15,701 nt of DNA from an uncultured Oscillospiraceae bacterium (GCA_900552605.1 USAR01000009.1:1-15701); one strand, 5' to 3'. Shown: positions 6,670 through 14,231, counted from the first letter of the stretch. Numbers and translations are program-made. Notes: a model not told the origin generated them from the sequence alone.

Positions 6670-9408
6670 ATGAAAGAAAACGAAACAAAGAACACCGACG
6701 ACGCACAGAGAAACAGAAACACAAGCCTTTTTGAAGAGCTGCTGAGGGAAAGCTCTGCCGAAACCGAGGCAAAAACGGGCAGCGGGCAAACGAATGACGG
6801 GAGTATTTTTGAAAATACAGCCGATAATACAAAAGCCGAAAACTACAGCAATACGTTAACGGACGATTATGAAAACGGCACGTCGTTTACAAACGATGAG
6901 ACGATCGATTCATACATTAAAATACCGCAGCGCAAAACCATATCGTCTACCGCAGCAGCTCGGTTTGCGGCAGCAGCAGATAATGAAGAACCGGCAAAAC
7001 AAAAGAAAAAAAGCGGTTTGGGTTTAGCTTTTAAAATAATTATTCCGCTGATACTTGTTGCAGCCGCTGCGTTTGTGTTTTTAAAAATGCCCGACAAGGC
7101 GGCAAAGCAATGTGACAGCGAATATAAAGCATTGGCACAGCTTGTTTCAAACGACAGCGCAAGCAGCGACGACGGAAAGCTGCTGAAATACTCAAAGCTA
7201 AAGGCAAAAAATGCCGATTTCACCGGCTTTTTAACACTGCCCGACGCCGATTACGGATATCCTGTGGCATCGCAAAGCGAACAGTCGGACGGCTATTATT
7301 CACAAAGACTTTTCAGTGGTGAGAAAAATCGTTACGGCTGCCTTAACACCGCCGAAAGCATTGAACCACAGCAGGATATAACCGTGATTCGCGGAAACGA
7401 CCTCGGCGATAAGCGTATGCTCGGCAGGCTTTACAAATTTTTGGAAGAGGATTATGTAAAGCTGCACCCGACAGTTGATTTCGACAGTGAATATTCCGCC
7501 GACAAATGGCTTGTCTTTGCAGCCTTTACATATAAAGACAGCGAGCCGTTTTACATCGACCGTGTGGGATTTTTAAACGACGGAGTAAAAACCGAGTATA
7601 TTGAAAAGCTGAAAAAAGCATCTGTAATAAAGCTCAATATTGCTGCAGACAACGCTGACGAGCTGCTGGTGCTTGTGGCAAAGGGCGAGAAAAAAACAAT
7701 TGTTGCCGCGGCAAGAAAGCTGCGGGAGGGTGAGGACGCACTGTCGCCCGTTAAGGACGACGAAACGATACAGGCGGCATCCGCCACAGTTTCAAGCGGC
7801 AAAAGCGCAAGCAGTGCCTCCTTAAAAAGCAGCGGCACTTCATCAAAATCGAGTGTCGGTGTTAACAGCACCGCACCCGACAGCAAGGCGGCTGTTGCGC
7901 GCGTTCCAAAAAACACCGGAAGATACGAGCAAACAGGTCTTACCGAAAATATGGACAAGACCGTTAAGGTTAATTTAAGCCAAGTTGTTACAATGGTTAA
8001 TGTAACGGGGCTTTCAAAAGCGCAGGCACAAAATGTGCTTAAAAGCACGCTCGGTCTTAAGGTTGAGGTTAAAGAGGAAGAATCTGAAGAGGAACGCGGC
8101 ACGGTTATTGCGCAATCTGTTGCGGACGGTGCTGAGATAAGCAGCGATGTAACCGTTACGATAACCGTAAGCATCGGTGTTACAAAGGGTGAAACAATCG
8201 TGCCCGAGCTTATCGGCAACGCAAAAAGCAATCTTGAAACGGTGCTTTCAAAAAAATGCCTTCGTCTCGGCAAGGTTACAACGGAAAAAAGCTCGCTTGA
8301 AAAGGGTACCGTGCTTTCGCAGTCGGTCGATTCCGGCAAGACAGTTAAGGTTAACACAAAAATAAACGTAACGGTAAGCGACGGCAGCGTCAGCTTTAAA
8401 ACCGTTAAAATGCCCAAGCTTACGGGAAAGACCTCTAAAAAAGCTCAGGAGGCAATTAAAAAAGCAGGCCTTCGCGTGGGAACTATAAGCACCGTGGCTT
8501 CTTCAAAATCCGCCGGCACTGTTGTAAATCAAGAATGTGCTGCCGGAACAAAGATTGAAGAGGGCACAACGGTTTCCTTCGGAATAAGCAACGGCAGCAA
8601 GGTTAACAACCTGACCGTTACAAATCAGTCGTCCTGGAGCGTTACGGTGAACGGCAAAACCTATGGTCCCGGCGCAGTTATAAAAGGCGACTATATGGAC
8701 ATTATCCCCTGCATTGTCGAAGCGGAAATGGGCAGCGGCTGCCACATTGAGGCGCTTAAAGCTCAGGCGGTTGCAGCATATTGCTGGCTTATAAATGCAG
8801 GCTCAAAAACAGGCGCCGCGCCTCCGGCACCTATGAAAAACCCCGGCTCGCGCGCGGTTTCCGCGGCAAAAGCGGTTAACGGCGTTAAGGCGACATACGG
8901 CGGCAGCACTGCGCAAACATATTACTATGCAATCTCGGCAGGCTATTCCGCCAACTGCAAGGACGTTTGGTATGCCGATCTGCCATATCTTCGCGCGGTT
9001 GAATCTCCCGGCGACAGAAACGCCTCCGGCTTTAAAACAACTGTTACCTATTCGGCATCTGAGCTTGCAAGCAGGGTTAAAAAGACCTACGGCGTTGACC
9101 TCAGCAAGGTTGCTAAATCAAAATGGTTCAAGGTTACATACGACGAAAACGGAGCATATGCGAGAAGCATAAATATCGGCGGCAAAAAGACGGTAAACGG
9201 CTCTTCGTTCCGCGATACGCTGCTTGATTACGAGCTGCGCTCCACCGCGTTTAAAATAAACTATTCCGGCGGCAAGTTTACGTTTACCGTCTACGGCTAC
9301 GGTCACGGCGTGGGAATGAGTCAGGTCGGTGCGGAATACTACGCTTCAAAAGGCCGGAGCTACGTTGATATTTTGAAACACTACTATAAGGGTGTTTCGG
9401 TTGGATAG
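6670..9408 (+). CDS. Pseudo-sortase - PASTA - SpoIID lytic transglycosylase fusion
   Basis: 912 residues. Residues 1-115 are polar and disordered, ending in a basic patch before a single membrane helix (about 121-140). Residues about 160-355 resemble a class B sortase without catalytic residues. A Ser-rich linker follows, then three PASTA repeats (about 440-507, 511-577, 580-642) and a C-terminal SpoIID/LytB domain (about 660-911). The SpoIID part has EAEMGSG with the expected catalytic Glu686, then EALKAQAVAAY, DVWYADLPYL and the signature GYGHGVGMSQ (H879). SpoIID cleaves denuded glycan strands during engulfment in spore formers. A typical SpoIID is about 330-350 residues with only a membrane helix; this one is almost three times as long. 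It starts 35 bases after the CinA-sortase gene with AAGGA at 6653-6657, so the two are probably co-transcribed. A vegetative wall role is as likely as a sporulation role. Confidence 0.92.
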   Translation: MKENETKNTDDAQRNRNTSLFEELLRESSAETEAKTGSGQTNDGSIFENTADNTKAENYSNTLTDDYENGTSFTNDETIDSYIKIPQRKTISSTAAARFAAAADNEEPAKQKKKSGLGLAFKIIIPLILVAAAAFVFLKMPDKAAKQCDSEYKALAQLVSNDSASSDDGKLLKYSKLKAKNADFTGFLTLPDADYGYPVASQSEQSDGYYSQRLFSGEKNRYGCLNTAESIEPQQDITVIRGNDLGDKRMLGRLYKFLEEDYVKLHPTVDFDSEYSADKWLVFAAFTYKDSEPFYIDRVGFLNDGVKTEYIEKLKKASVIKLNIAADNADELLVLVAKGEKKTIVAAARKLREGEDALSPVKDDETIQAASATVSSGKSASSASLKSSGTSSKSSVGVNSTAPDSKAAVARVPKNTGRYEQTGLTENMDKTVKVNLSQVVTMVNVTGLSKAQAQNVLKSTLGLKVEVKEEESEEERGTVIAQSVADGAEISSDVTVTITVSIGVTKGETIVPELIGNAKSNLETVLSKKCLRLGKVTTEKSSLEKGTVLSQSVDSGKTVKVNTKINVTVSDGSVSFKTVKMPKLTGKTSKKAQEAIKKAGLRVGTISTVASSKSAGTVVNQECAAGTKIEEGTTVSFGISNGSKVNNLTVTNQSSWSVTVNGKTYGPGAVIKGDYMDIIPCIVEAEMGSGCHIEALKAQAVAAYCWLINAGSKTGAAPPAPMKNPGSRAVSAAKAVNGVKATYGGSTAQTYYYAISAGYSANCKDVWYADLPYLRAVESPGDRNASGFKTTVTYSASELASRVKKTYGVDLSKVAKSKWFKVTYDENGAYARSINIGGKKTVNGSSFRDTLLDYELRSTAFKINYSGGKFTFTVYGYGHGVGMSQVGAEYYASKGRSYVDILKHYYKGVSVG
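7147..7734 (+). other. Degenerate class B sortase-like domain in the SpoIID protein
   Basis: Residues about 160-355 align by eye with the sortase of the preceding gene. Shared landmarks include N-x-D-x-x-G (181-186), YPV, a YY pair, RYG, DE-L-x-L and RK-x-R-x-GE at the end. The catalytic histidine position (YGHNM in the neighbour) reads RGNDL, so His became N243. The TLSTC position reads VLVAK, with K338 where the Cys should be. The Arg position holds Lys or Thr (342-343). I infer a non-catalytic sortase fold. Similarity is from manual reading; a profile search or structure prediction has not been run. Confidence 0.72.
7987..8595 (+). repeat. Three PASTA repeats of the SpoIID fusion
   Basis: Residues about 440-642. 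Each repeat starts with a conserved strand (VVTMVNVTG, IVPELIG, KMPKLTG) and shows the G-T-V-x-x-Q-x-V/A-x-x-G-x-x motif (GTVIAQSVADG, GTVLSQSVDSG, GTVVNQECAAG) followed by a VTVTVS-like strand. They are more canonical than those of the upstream protein and lie between the pseudo-sortase and the SpoIID domain. Confidence 0.92.
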
Positions 9409-9549
9409 ACAAGCGATAATAAATCAAAGCAAAAATACAGCATTAAAAAATGCCGAAACGACATAATAATTATAAAAAGAAAATGCTGCTGCGCGTTTTT
9501 GTTCGTTACGATTAAGGGCGATACCGCGGCTCAAAGGAGTAAACTTAAT

Positions 9550-10038
9550 ATGATAGAGTCACTTGTAAATTTTTTCAGCAACATTCCCGACGCGATATCG
9601 CTTATCTTAATTTCGATGCTGCCGATCGTTGAGCTGCGCGGCGGCATTATTGCGGCAAAGCTTATGGGTGTTGCGCTTTTTAAGGCGTTCCCTATCTGCG
9701 TTATAGGCAATATGCTGCCGATTCCGCTGATACTGCTGTTTTTAAATCACATCTTCAATTGGATGCGCCGCTTTAAATGGTGCGAGAAGATTCTTGATTT
9801 TCTTGACAGAAAGGCGGACAAAAACCGCGAAAAGGTTGAAAAGTACAAAATGCTGGGTCTTTTTATATTGGTTGCGATTCCGCTTCCCGGCACAGGCGCT
9901 TGGACCGGCTCTCTTGTTGCAAACGCACTCAACATTCCGTTTAGAAAAGCTTTCCCGACCATTTTTGCAGGCGTTGTGGGTGCAGCCGTTATAATGTCGT
10001 TAGTATCTTACGCTATCCCCGGTCTTTTTGGTTTTTAA
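9550..10038 (+). CDS. COG2426 family small membrane protein (annotated as small multidrug export protein)
   Basis: A 162-residue integral membrane protein of the PF06695 family. Family motifs are PIVELRGG near the N-terminus and IPLPGTGAWTGSLVA in the middle, with hydrophobic segments around a basic cytosolic loop (RRFKWCEKILDFLDRKADKNR). The family name suggests multidrug export, but transport is poorly supported and I would treat the function as unknown. The frame is also open to a TTG at 9499, but ATG 9550 has a strong AAAGGAGT (9533-9540) nine bases upstream and removes 17 atypical residues. It begins 141 bases after the SpoIID gene, in an AT-rich gap without a clear terminator, and its stop codon abuts the ribosome binding site of the next gene. 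Confidence 0.88.
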   Translation: MIESLVNFFSNIPDAISLILISMLPIVELRGGIIAAKLMGVALFKAFPICVIGNMLPIPLILLFLNHIFNWMRRFKWCEKILDFLDRKADKNREKVEKYKMLGLFILVAIPLPGTGAWTGSLVANALNIPFRKAFPTIFAGVVGAAVIMSLVSYAIPGLFGF

Positions 10039-10056
10039 GGAGTGAAAACAGAAAAA

Positions 10057-11007
10057 ATGAACATAGCGGTTTTAGATTCAAGCACCGTTTTGGGTGACGG
10101 CGTAACGCTTGACTCGCTGTCGGCCTACGGCAAGGTCTCTCTTTACAACAGGCTTTCGGAAAAAGAGATTATCGAGTCTTGCAAAAAATGCGAGGTTATT
10201 GTTTGCAATAAATCAAAAATAACGGAAAATATAATTAAAAATTGCCCGAATTTAAGATTTATAACACTGCTTGCAACGGGGTATAATAACATCGATATTG
10301 CTGCGGCAGGGCGACACGGTGTGGTTGTTTCCAACTCGCCGAATTATTCCACCGACTCTGTGGCTCAGCTTGTTTTTGCTATGATACTGCAATTTGCAAA
10401 CAGTCTTTGCAAATACGATACTTCCGTTAAACACGGCGATTGGGCAAGCTGCAAATATTTTTGCTATTTCCCGTTTCCGCTTTTTGAGCTTCGCTCTAAA
10501 ACGCTCGGCATAATCGGCTTCGGTGCGATAGGCAGGCGCGTGGCGGAGATAGGCAAGGCTTTCGGAATGAATGTAATTGCATCGTCTCGCTCAAAAAAGC
10601 AATGCGACGGTGTTGAATTTACCGAGAAAAAGGAGGTATTTCGCCGTGCCGATTTTTTAACGCTTCACTGCCCGCTGAACAGCGACACGGAAAACCTTGT
10701 TAACAAGGAAACGCTGGCACTGATGAAGCCGACGGCATATTTGATAAATACTTCGCGCGGCGCTGTTGTTAACGAGCTGGATCTTTTAGAGGCTCTGAAG
10801 CTCGGCACAATAAGCGGTGCAGGAATCGACGTTCTTGAAACCGAGCCGATGAAAAAGGACTGCCCCTACCTTGACGCTCCGAATATTATAATCACGCCGC
10901 ACATTGCCTGGGCAACGGTTGAAGCGAGAAGCAGACTTATTGAAACGGTTGCCGAAAATATAAAATGCTTTATAGCAGGCAACCCTCAAAACGTTGTTAA
11001 CGGCTGA
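10057..11007 (+). CDS. D-2-hydroxyacid dehydrogenase (glycerate dehydrogenase/hydroxypyruvate reductase-like)
   Basis: NAD(P)-dependent oxidoreductase of the D-isomer-specific 2-hydroxyacid dehydrogenase family, 316 residues, the usual length. The dinucleotide-binding motif is GFGAIG (154-159). The catalytic set is present: R234 in NTSRGAVV, E263 in DVLETEP and H282 in TPHIAWA. The HIAWAT sequence and the YSTDSVAQ stretch are typical of the hydroxypyruvate reductase branch; the exact substrate cannot be read from sequence. An in-frame GTG at 10042 overlaps the ribosome binding site AAGGAG (10037-10042), so I chose ATG 10057, where the conserved fold begins. The spacing of 14 bases is long. 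The gene follows the small membrane protein with almost no gap, so they are likely translated from one mRNA. Confidence 0.92.
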   Translation: MNIAVLDSSTVLGDGVTLDSLSAYGKVSLYNRLSEKEIIESCKKCEVIVCNKSKITENIIKNCPNLRFITLLATGYNNIDIAAAGRHGVVVSNSPNYSTDSVAQLVFAMILQFANSLCKYDTSVKHGDWASCKYFCYFPFPLFELRSKTLGIIGFGAIGRRVAEIGKAFGMNVIASSRSKKQCDGVEFTEKKEVFRRADFLTLHCPLNSDTENLVNKETLALMKPTAYLINTSRGAVVNELDLLEALKLGTISGAGIDVLETEPMKKDCPYLDAPNIIITPHIAWATVEARSRLIETVAENIKCFIAGNPQNVVNG

Positions 11008-11065
11008 TAGGACAAGGCCGACGCCGTCAGACGCCTCTCGCCGCACTTAAGCTGACATCACATTG

Positions 11066-11109
11066 AAAAGCTCGCGGTTTATTCTTGCTGTCTTTTACAG
11101 TTAGCTTTT
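11066..11109 (+). terminator. Possible weak terminator hairpin
   Basis: AAAAGCT (11066-11072) pairs with AGCTTTT (11103-11109), with a small CTGT/ACAG stem inside, followed by CTTTT. It lies about 60 bases after the dehydrogenase stop. The stem is AT-rich and the T tract interrupted, so it is less convincing than the hairpin at 11147-11190. Confidence 0.3.
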
Positions 11110-11146
11110 CTTTTGCACGCAAACGGAACTTGTTAGCAACGTCCTC

Positions 11147-11200
11147 GTCTGCGGCGAGGTGCGCTGCGCGCTAAGCGACTGGCCGCAGACAGGTTTTTTT
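11147..11200 (+). terminator. Intrinsic terminator after the dehydrogenase gene
   Basis: A perfect nine-base stem GTCTGCGGC (11147-11155) / GCCGCAGAC (11182-11190) encloses a GC-rich 26-base loop that can fold further, and is followed by AGG and seven T (11194-11200). This fits a rho-independent terminator closing the upstream unit. The loop (11161-11179) shares a GCGCTGCGCGCT-AAGCGAC motif with positions 28-47, so the terminator seems built from a dispersed palindromic repeat. Confidence 0.75.
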
Positions 11201-11290
11201 ATCTTAAAGCATTTTCCTGAATACAGCAATCGACTGCTCGTGCTGAGAAATTAAAAATTTGTCAAAATTTTGTATTCTTAAGCGCAGATT

Positions 11291-11307
11291 TGTTACGCTT
11301 TTGTAAC
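11291..11307 (+). promoter_or_regulatory. Candidate WalR (YycF) box
   Basis: TGTTAC (11291-11296), five bases, then TGTAAC (11302-11307) matches the published WalR direct-repeat consensus TGTWAH-N5-TGTWAH at every specified position. WalR controls peptidoglycan hydrolases and wall homeostasis in low-GC Gram-positives. The site is 66 bases upstream of a secreted SGNH protein gene. The same bases also form an inverted repeat (GTTAC/GTAAC), so a different dimeric regulator is possible. A poor promoter-like TTGAAG (11313-11318) follows, without a good -10 box at 17 bases. Confidence 0.45.
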
Positions 11308-11372
11308 TGTACTTGAAGAGTAAATTGTAGTAATATGGTATTTGTAAAAAGAGCGTATGGGTTGGTGAAAAG

Positions 11373-12146
11373 ATGTTAAAAAAACGTGTGATTTGCATGG
11401 TGCTTTGCTGCGCGATTATTGCGCTTTGCAGCTTTTCATCTTCTGTTTTTTCAGCCGAAAACGCGGTAACTTACAAAAAAAAGGAAAAATCCGAATTTTT
11501 AGTTGCGGAAAATTACGATTACTCTTCCCCGGTGCCGGAAAGTCCGTCTGTCGGCAACTCGTTTTTCGACAAGTCGGTGTTTATAGGCGACTCTCGCTGC
11601 GTTGATATTGTTATTTATTCCGACTTAAACAAGACAAAGGCTTTGCCTTACTGCGAGGTTGGTTTAAACGTAAACACCGCACAAACCAAGGATTTTGTTA
11701 ATATAAAAGGCAAAAGCTACACCGCACTTGAGGCTCTTAAGAAAAACAAATCGAAATTTTCAAAGGTTTACTTAATGTTCGGCTTAAATGAACTCGGCTA
11801 TCCTTCAATCGACGGGTTTATAAAGCAGTATGAAAAGCTGATCTCGGCTGTTCGCAAAATAAATTCGGATTGCGAGATCTACATCAGCGGAGTGCTGCCC
11901 GTTACAAAACAAAAGGACCTTTCCGATAAAGTTTTCAATCTTAAAAACATCCGGCGTTTCAACAAAGAAATTGCAGAGATGTGCAGTAGGAATAAGGTGT
12001 TTTATATTGACGCTTTCGACGCGTTTTTAGACAGCGAGGGGTATTTGCCGGCAGGTGTTGCAAGCGACGGTATCCACTTTTCTGCGTCGGTTTGCGGCGG
12101 CTGGTTCAATTATCTTAAATCACACACGGTAAGCGTGAAAAAATAA
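11373..12146 (+). CDS. Secreted SGNH/GDSL-type hydrolase
   Basis: 257 residues with an N-terminal signal peptide (basic MLKKR, hydrophobic core to about residue 27, probable cleavage after FSA near residue 28). The SGNH blocks are visible: FIGDSR with nucleophile Ser74, a block III-like FGLNELG with Asn, and SDGIHFS with Asp232 and His235. Family members remove or transfer acyl groups, often O-acetyl on glycans. The export signal and the neighbours (lipoprotein, MBOAT and DHHW genes) suggest it works on surface polysaccharide or peptidoglycan, possibly reversing the MBOAT modification; this is inference. The ribosome binding site is weak (GGTG just upstream of ATG 11373), but the signal peptide supports the start. 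It lies behind the candidate WalR box and 34 bases before the lipoprotein gene. Confidence 0.88.
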   Translation: MLKKRVICMVLCCAIIALCSFSSSVFSAENAVTYKKKEKSEFLVAENYDYSSPVPESPSVGNSFFDKSVFIGDSRCVDIVIYSDLNKTKALPYCEVGLNVNTAQTKDFVNIKGKSYTALEALKKNKSKFSKVYLMFGLNELGYPSIDGFIKQYEKLISAVRKINSDCEIYISGVLPVTKQKDLSDKVFNLKNIRRFNKEIAEMCSRNKVFYIDAFDAFLDSEGYLPAGVASDGIHFSASVCGGWFNYLKSHTVSVKK

Positions 12147-12180
12147 ACGGTACAATTAAACGAAAGGAAGTACTTTTGAT

Positions 12181-12639
12181 ATGAAAAGAATCTGCGCAAT
12201 TCTTTCGGCTGTGGTCTTGGTTATCTGCTTTGGCGGCTGCAGCACAAAGGAAAATAAAAAAATCGACGTTGATGCACTCACAAAAAAGGTTTTAAGCGAT
12301 GTTAACTTCGAAAGCGAACTTAACGAAATAAATGACACCGTGCTTTCCGTTACCTATGTCATGCCCGACGGTGTTACGGGAAAGGCGTATCTCGGCTCTT
12401 CCACTGCCGCAGACCAGCTTGCGGTTTTCACGGCAGACAGCGCCGGCAGCGCGGCAAAGACCAAGGAAATGCTTGAAAAAAAGGTTAAGTCGCTGCACGA
12501 TACCTTTGCGGCATATGATGTGCCCGAGCTTACAAAAATCGACAACGCCGTTATTAAGGTACACGGAAATTATGTGGTTTTCTGCATTACCGACGATTAT
12601 GAAAACGCGGCAAAGGTTATTGATTCACAGTTGAAATAA
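12181..12639 (+). CDS. DUF4358 family lipoprotein
   Basis: 152 residues. The N-terminus is a lipoprotein signal (MKRICAILSAVVLVICFGGC) with lipidated Cys20; the lipobox FGGC is slightly atypical at its first position. The remainder fits DUF4358: an N-terminal helical stretch, a segment around AADQLAVFTADSAG, an amphipathic helix (KEMLEKKVKSLHDTF) and NAVIKVHGNYVVFCITDD near the end. The family function is unknown; from what I know of Clostridia, it often occurs beside MBOAT, DHHW and SGNH genes, as here. Start ATG 12181 has AAAGGAAG at 12162-12169. It is probably co-transcribed with the SGNH gene and is followed by a strong hairpin. Confidence 0.85.
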   Translation: MKRICAILSAVVLVICFGGCSTKENKKIDVDALTKKVLSDVNFESELNEINDTVLSVTYVMPDGVTGKAYLGSSTAADQLAVFTADSAGSAAKTKEMLEKKVKSLHDTFAAYDVPELTKIDNAVIKVHGNYVVFCITDDYENAAKVIDSQLK

Positions 12640-12650
12640 ACCGTAAAGAC

Positions 12651-12716
12651 GAGCTTTGGCAAACATTTTTTGCGCAGTTTTTCAGCTGCTGCTTAAAAAA
12701 ACGTTTGTCAAGGCTC
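12651..12716 (+). terminator. Long hairpin terminator after the lipoprotein gene
   Basis: GAGCTTTGGCAAAC (12651-12664) pairs over 14 positions, including two G-U pairs, with the stretch 12703-12716. After one A-C mismatch the pairing continues through a T6/A6 block, leaving a short inner part that contains CAGCTG. It is followed by ATTTTGTG. The T tract after the stem is short, but the stem is long and sits right after a stop codon. I read it as a terminator separating the SGNH-lipoprotein unit from the MBOAT-DHHW unit; a processing or attenuation site is an alternative. Confidence 0.7.
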
Positions 12717-12806
12717 ATTTTGTGCTTGCGGTTTTTAAAGTTTTTATTTTTTCTCACAAAAACGGCGATGTTTTAAAAGTTTAAAATTCGGAGGTCAGGG
12801 CGTAAA

Positions 12807-14213
12807 GTGGTATTTTCATCATCGGTATTTTTGTTTGGATTTTTGCCTGCTGTTTTGGCGGTTTATTATTTAAGCCCGCGCCGCGCGCGCAATTTTGTGC
12901 TGCTGTTTTTCAGCCTTTTCTTCTTCTATGCCTGGGATATGCCGAAATATGCCCTTTTGATGGTGGCAACCACCGCCTTCGGCTATGCAACGGGACTTGC
13001 CATCGGCGCGCTGCGCAAAAACAACAAAGAAAAATACACAAAAGCGGTGCTTGTTGCTTCGGTTATTGTTAACCTCGGTGCGCTCGGCTTTTTTAAGTAT
13101 ACCGATTTTTTAATAGGCACTGTCAACGGCATTTTCGGCACAGCTGTACCTCTGCTGGGGCTTGCGCTGCCCATCGGTATTTCCTTTTACACCTTTCAAA
13201 CAATGTCGTATACCATAGATGTTTACCGCAACGACTGCAAGGTGCAGCGAAGCTTTGTTGACTTTGCGGCATATGTAACAATGTTTCCGCAGCTGATTGC
13301 CGGACCCATTGTGCGCTATGAAACGGTTGAAAAGCAGCTTGATTTCAGACGTGAGAGCTTTGAAAGCTTTGGTTACGGTGCACAGCGCTTTGTGCTGGGA
13401 CTTGCAAAAAAAGTGCTGCTCGCAAACTCCGTCGGTGCACTTTACAGCGAGCTTGCCGCAGTTGAAAGTCCCTCCGCTCTTACCGCTTGGCTCGCGGCAA
13501 TTACCTTTACTTTCCAAATTTACTTTGATTTTTCGGGATACAGCGATATGGCAATCGGTCTTGGCAAAATGTTCGGTTTTACATTTTTGGAAAACTTCAA
13601 TTTGCCATACTGTGCAGACAGCATAACGGATTTTTGGCGGCGTTGGCACATCTCCTTAAGCACCTGGTTCAAAGAGTATGTTTACATTCCCTTGGGCGGC
13701 AATCGCCGCGGCAAGGCACGGCAGATATTTAACCTTGCCGTAACGTGGCTTTTAACGGGAATCTGGCACGGTGCCAGCTGGAACTATGTTATGTGGGGTG
13801 CATATTTTGCGCTGCTGCTGATAATTGAAAAGCTGTTTTTGCTTAAAGCTTTAAATAAATTGCCGTCGGTTTTTAAGCATATCTATGCTCTGTTTTTCAT
13901 TGTTATCGGTTGGGTTATCTTTTCAAATGAAAGTACCGCCGTTATGGGAAAAATGTTCCGCTCAATGTTCTCATTTAATAATTTTACCGATAAATTTTCG
14001 GTCTACACACTGTTTGCAAATTTTGTTTTGCTTGCCCTTTGCGTAATCTTTTCCTGCAAATTGCCGAAACGTGCGGCAACCGCTTTGAGCGAACGGGTTT
14101 CAAGCCGCACTTATTTCATTATCAAAACCGTTACTGTCATTGTGCTTTTTGCCGTTTCAATCTGCTTTATGGTGGGCGAAAGCTACAATCCGTTCCTATA
14201 TTTCAGATTTTAA
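12807..14213 (+). CDS. MBOAT family membrane O-acyltransferase (AlgI/DltB-like)
   Basis: A 468-residue polytopic membrane protein that passes acyl groups across the membrane to extracytoplasmic acceptors such as surface polysaccharide. MBOAT signatures: MVFSS start, GISFYTFQTMSYTIDVYR, FPQLIAGPIVRY, FDFSGYSDMAIGLGKMFGF, FWRRWHISLSTWF (276-288), YIPLGGNRRG and LTGIWHGASWN with the catalytic His321. The start is GTG 12807, supported by GGAGG (12791-12795) and by the family-typical MVFSS N-terminus. The 167 bases before it contain the terminator and no promoter I trust, so transcription may begin in 12720-12790 or read through. It pairs with the DHHW gene 18 bases later, as AlgI does with AlgJ/AlgX; the acceptor glycan cannot be told from sequence. 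Confidence 0.95.
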   Translation: MVFSSSVFLFGFLPAVLAVYYLSPRRARNFVLLFFSLFFFYAWDMPKYALLMVATTAFGYATGLAIGALRKNNKEKYTKAVLVASVIVNLGALGFFKYTDFLIGTVNGIFGTAVPLLGLALPIGISFYTFQTMSYTIDVYRNDCKVQRSFVDFAAYVTMFPQLIAGPIVRYETVEKQLDFRRESFESFGYGAQRFVLGLAKKVLLANSVGALYSELAAVESPSALTAWLAAITFTFQIYFDFSGYSDMAIGLGKMFGFTFLENFNLPYCADSITDFWRRWHISLSTWFKEYVYIPLGGNRRGKARQIFNLAVTWLLTGIWHGASWNYVMWGAYFALLLIIEKLFLLKALNKLPSVFKHIYALFFIVIGWVIFSNESTAVMGKMFRSMFSFNNFTDKFSVYTLFANFVLLALCVIFSCKLPKRAATALSERVSSRTYFIIKTVTVIVLFAVSICFMVGESYNPFLYFRF

Positions 14214-14231
14214 AAAAAGGGGGTGCGCTTT

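Noticed and set aside
7551..8417. 288-codon open frame on the minus strand
   Set aside because: Lies antisense to the PASTA region of the SpoIID fusion. Its Ser/Thr/Leu-rich translation is the expected shadow of Lys/Ser/Val-rich coding DNA, and no domain is recognisable.
9440..9453. GCATT/AATGC hairpin between the SpoIID gene and the small membrane protein gene
   Set aside because: Short stem, no T tract; likely chance in AT-rich DNA.
11008..11146. Searched for a tRNA or other structured RNA after the dehydrogenase gene
   Set aside because: No cloverleaf, no CCA end and no T-loop motif; only the short hairpins listed as possible terminators.
12717..12806. Promoter search before the MBOAT gene
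   Set aside because: TTGCGG at 12726 has no acceptable -10 box at 16-18 bases; nothing good enough to annotate.
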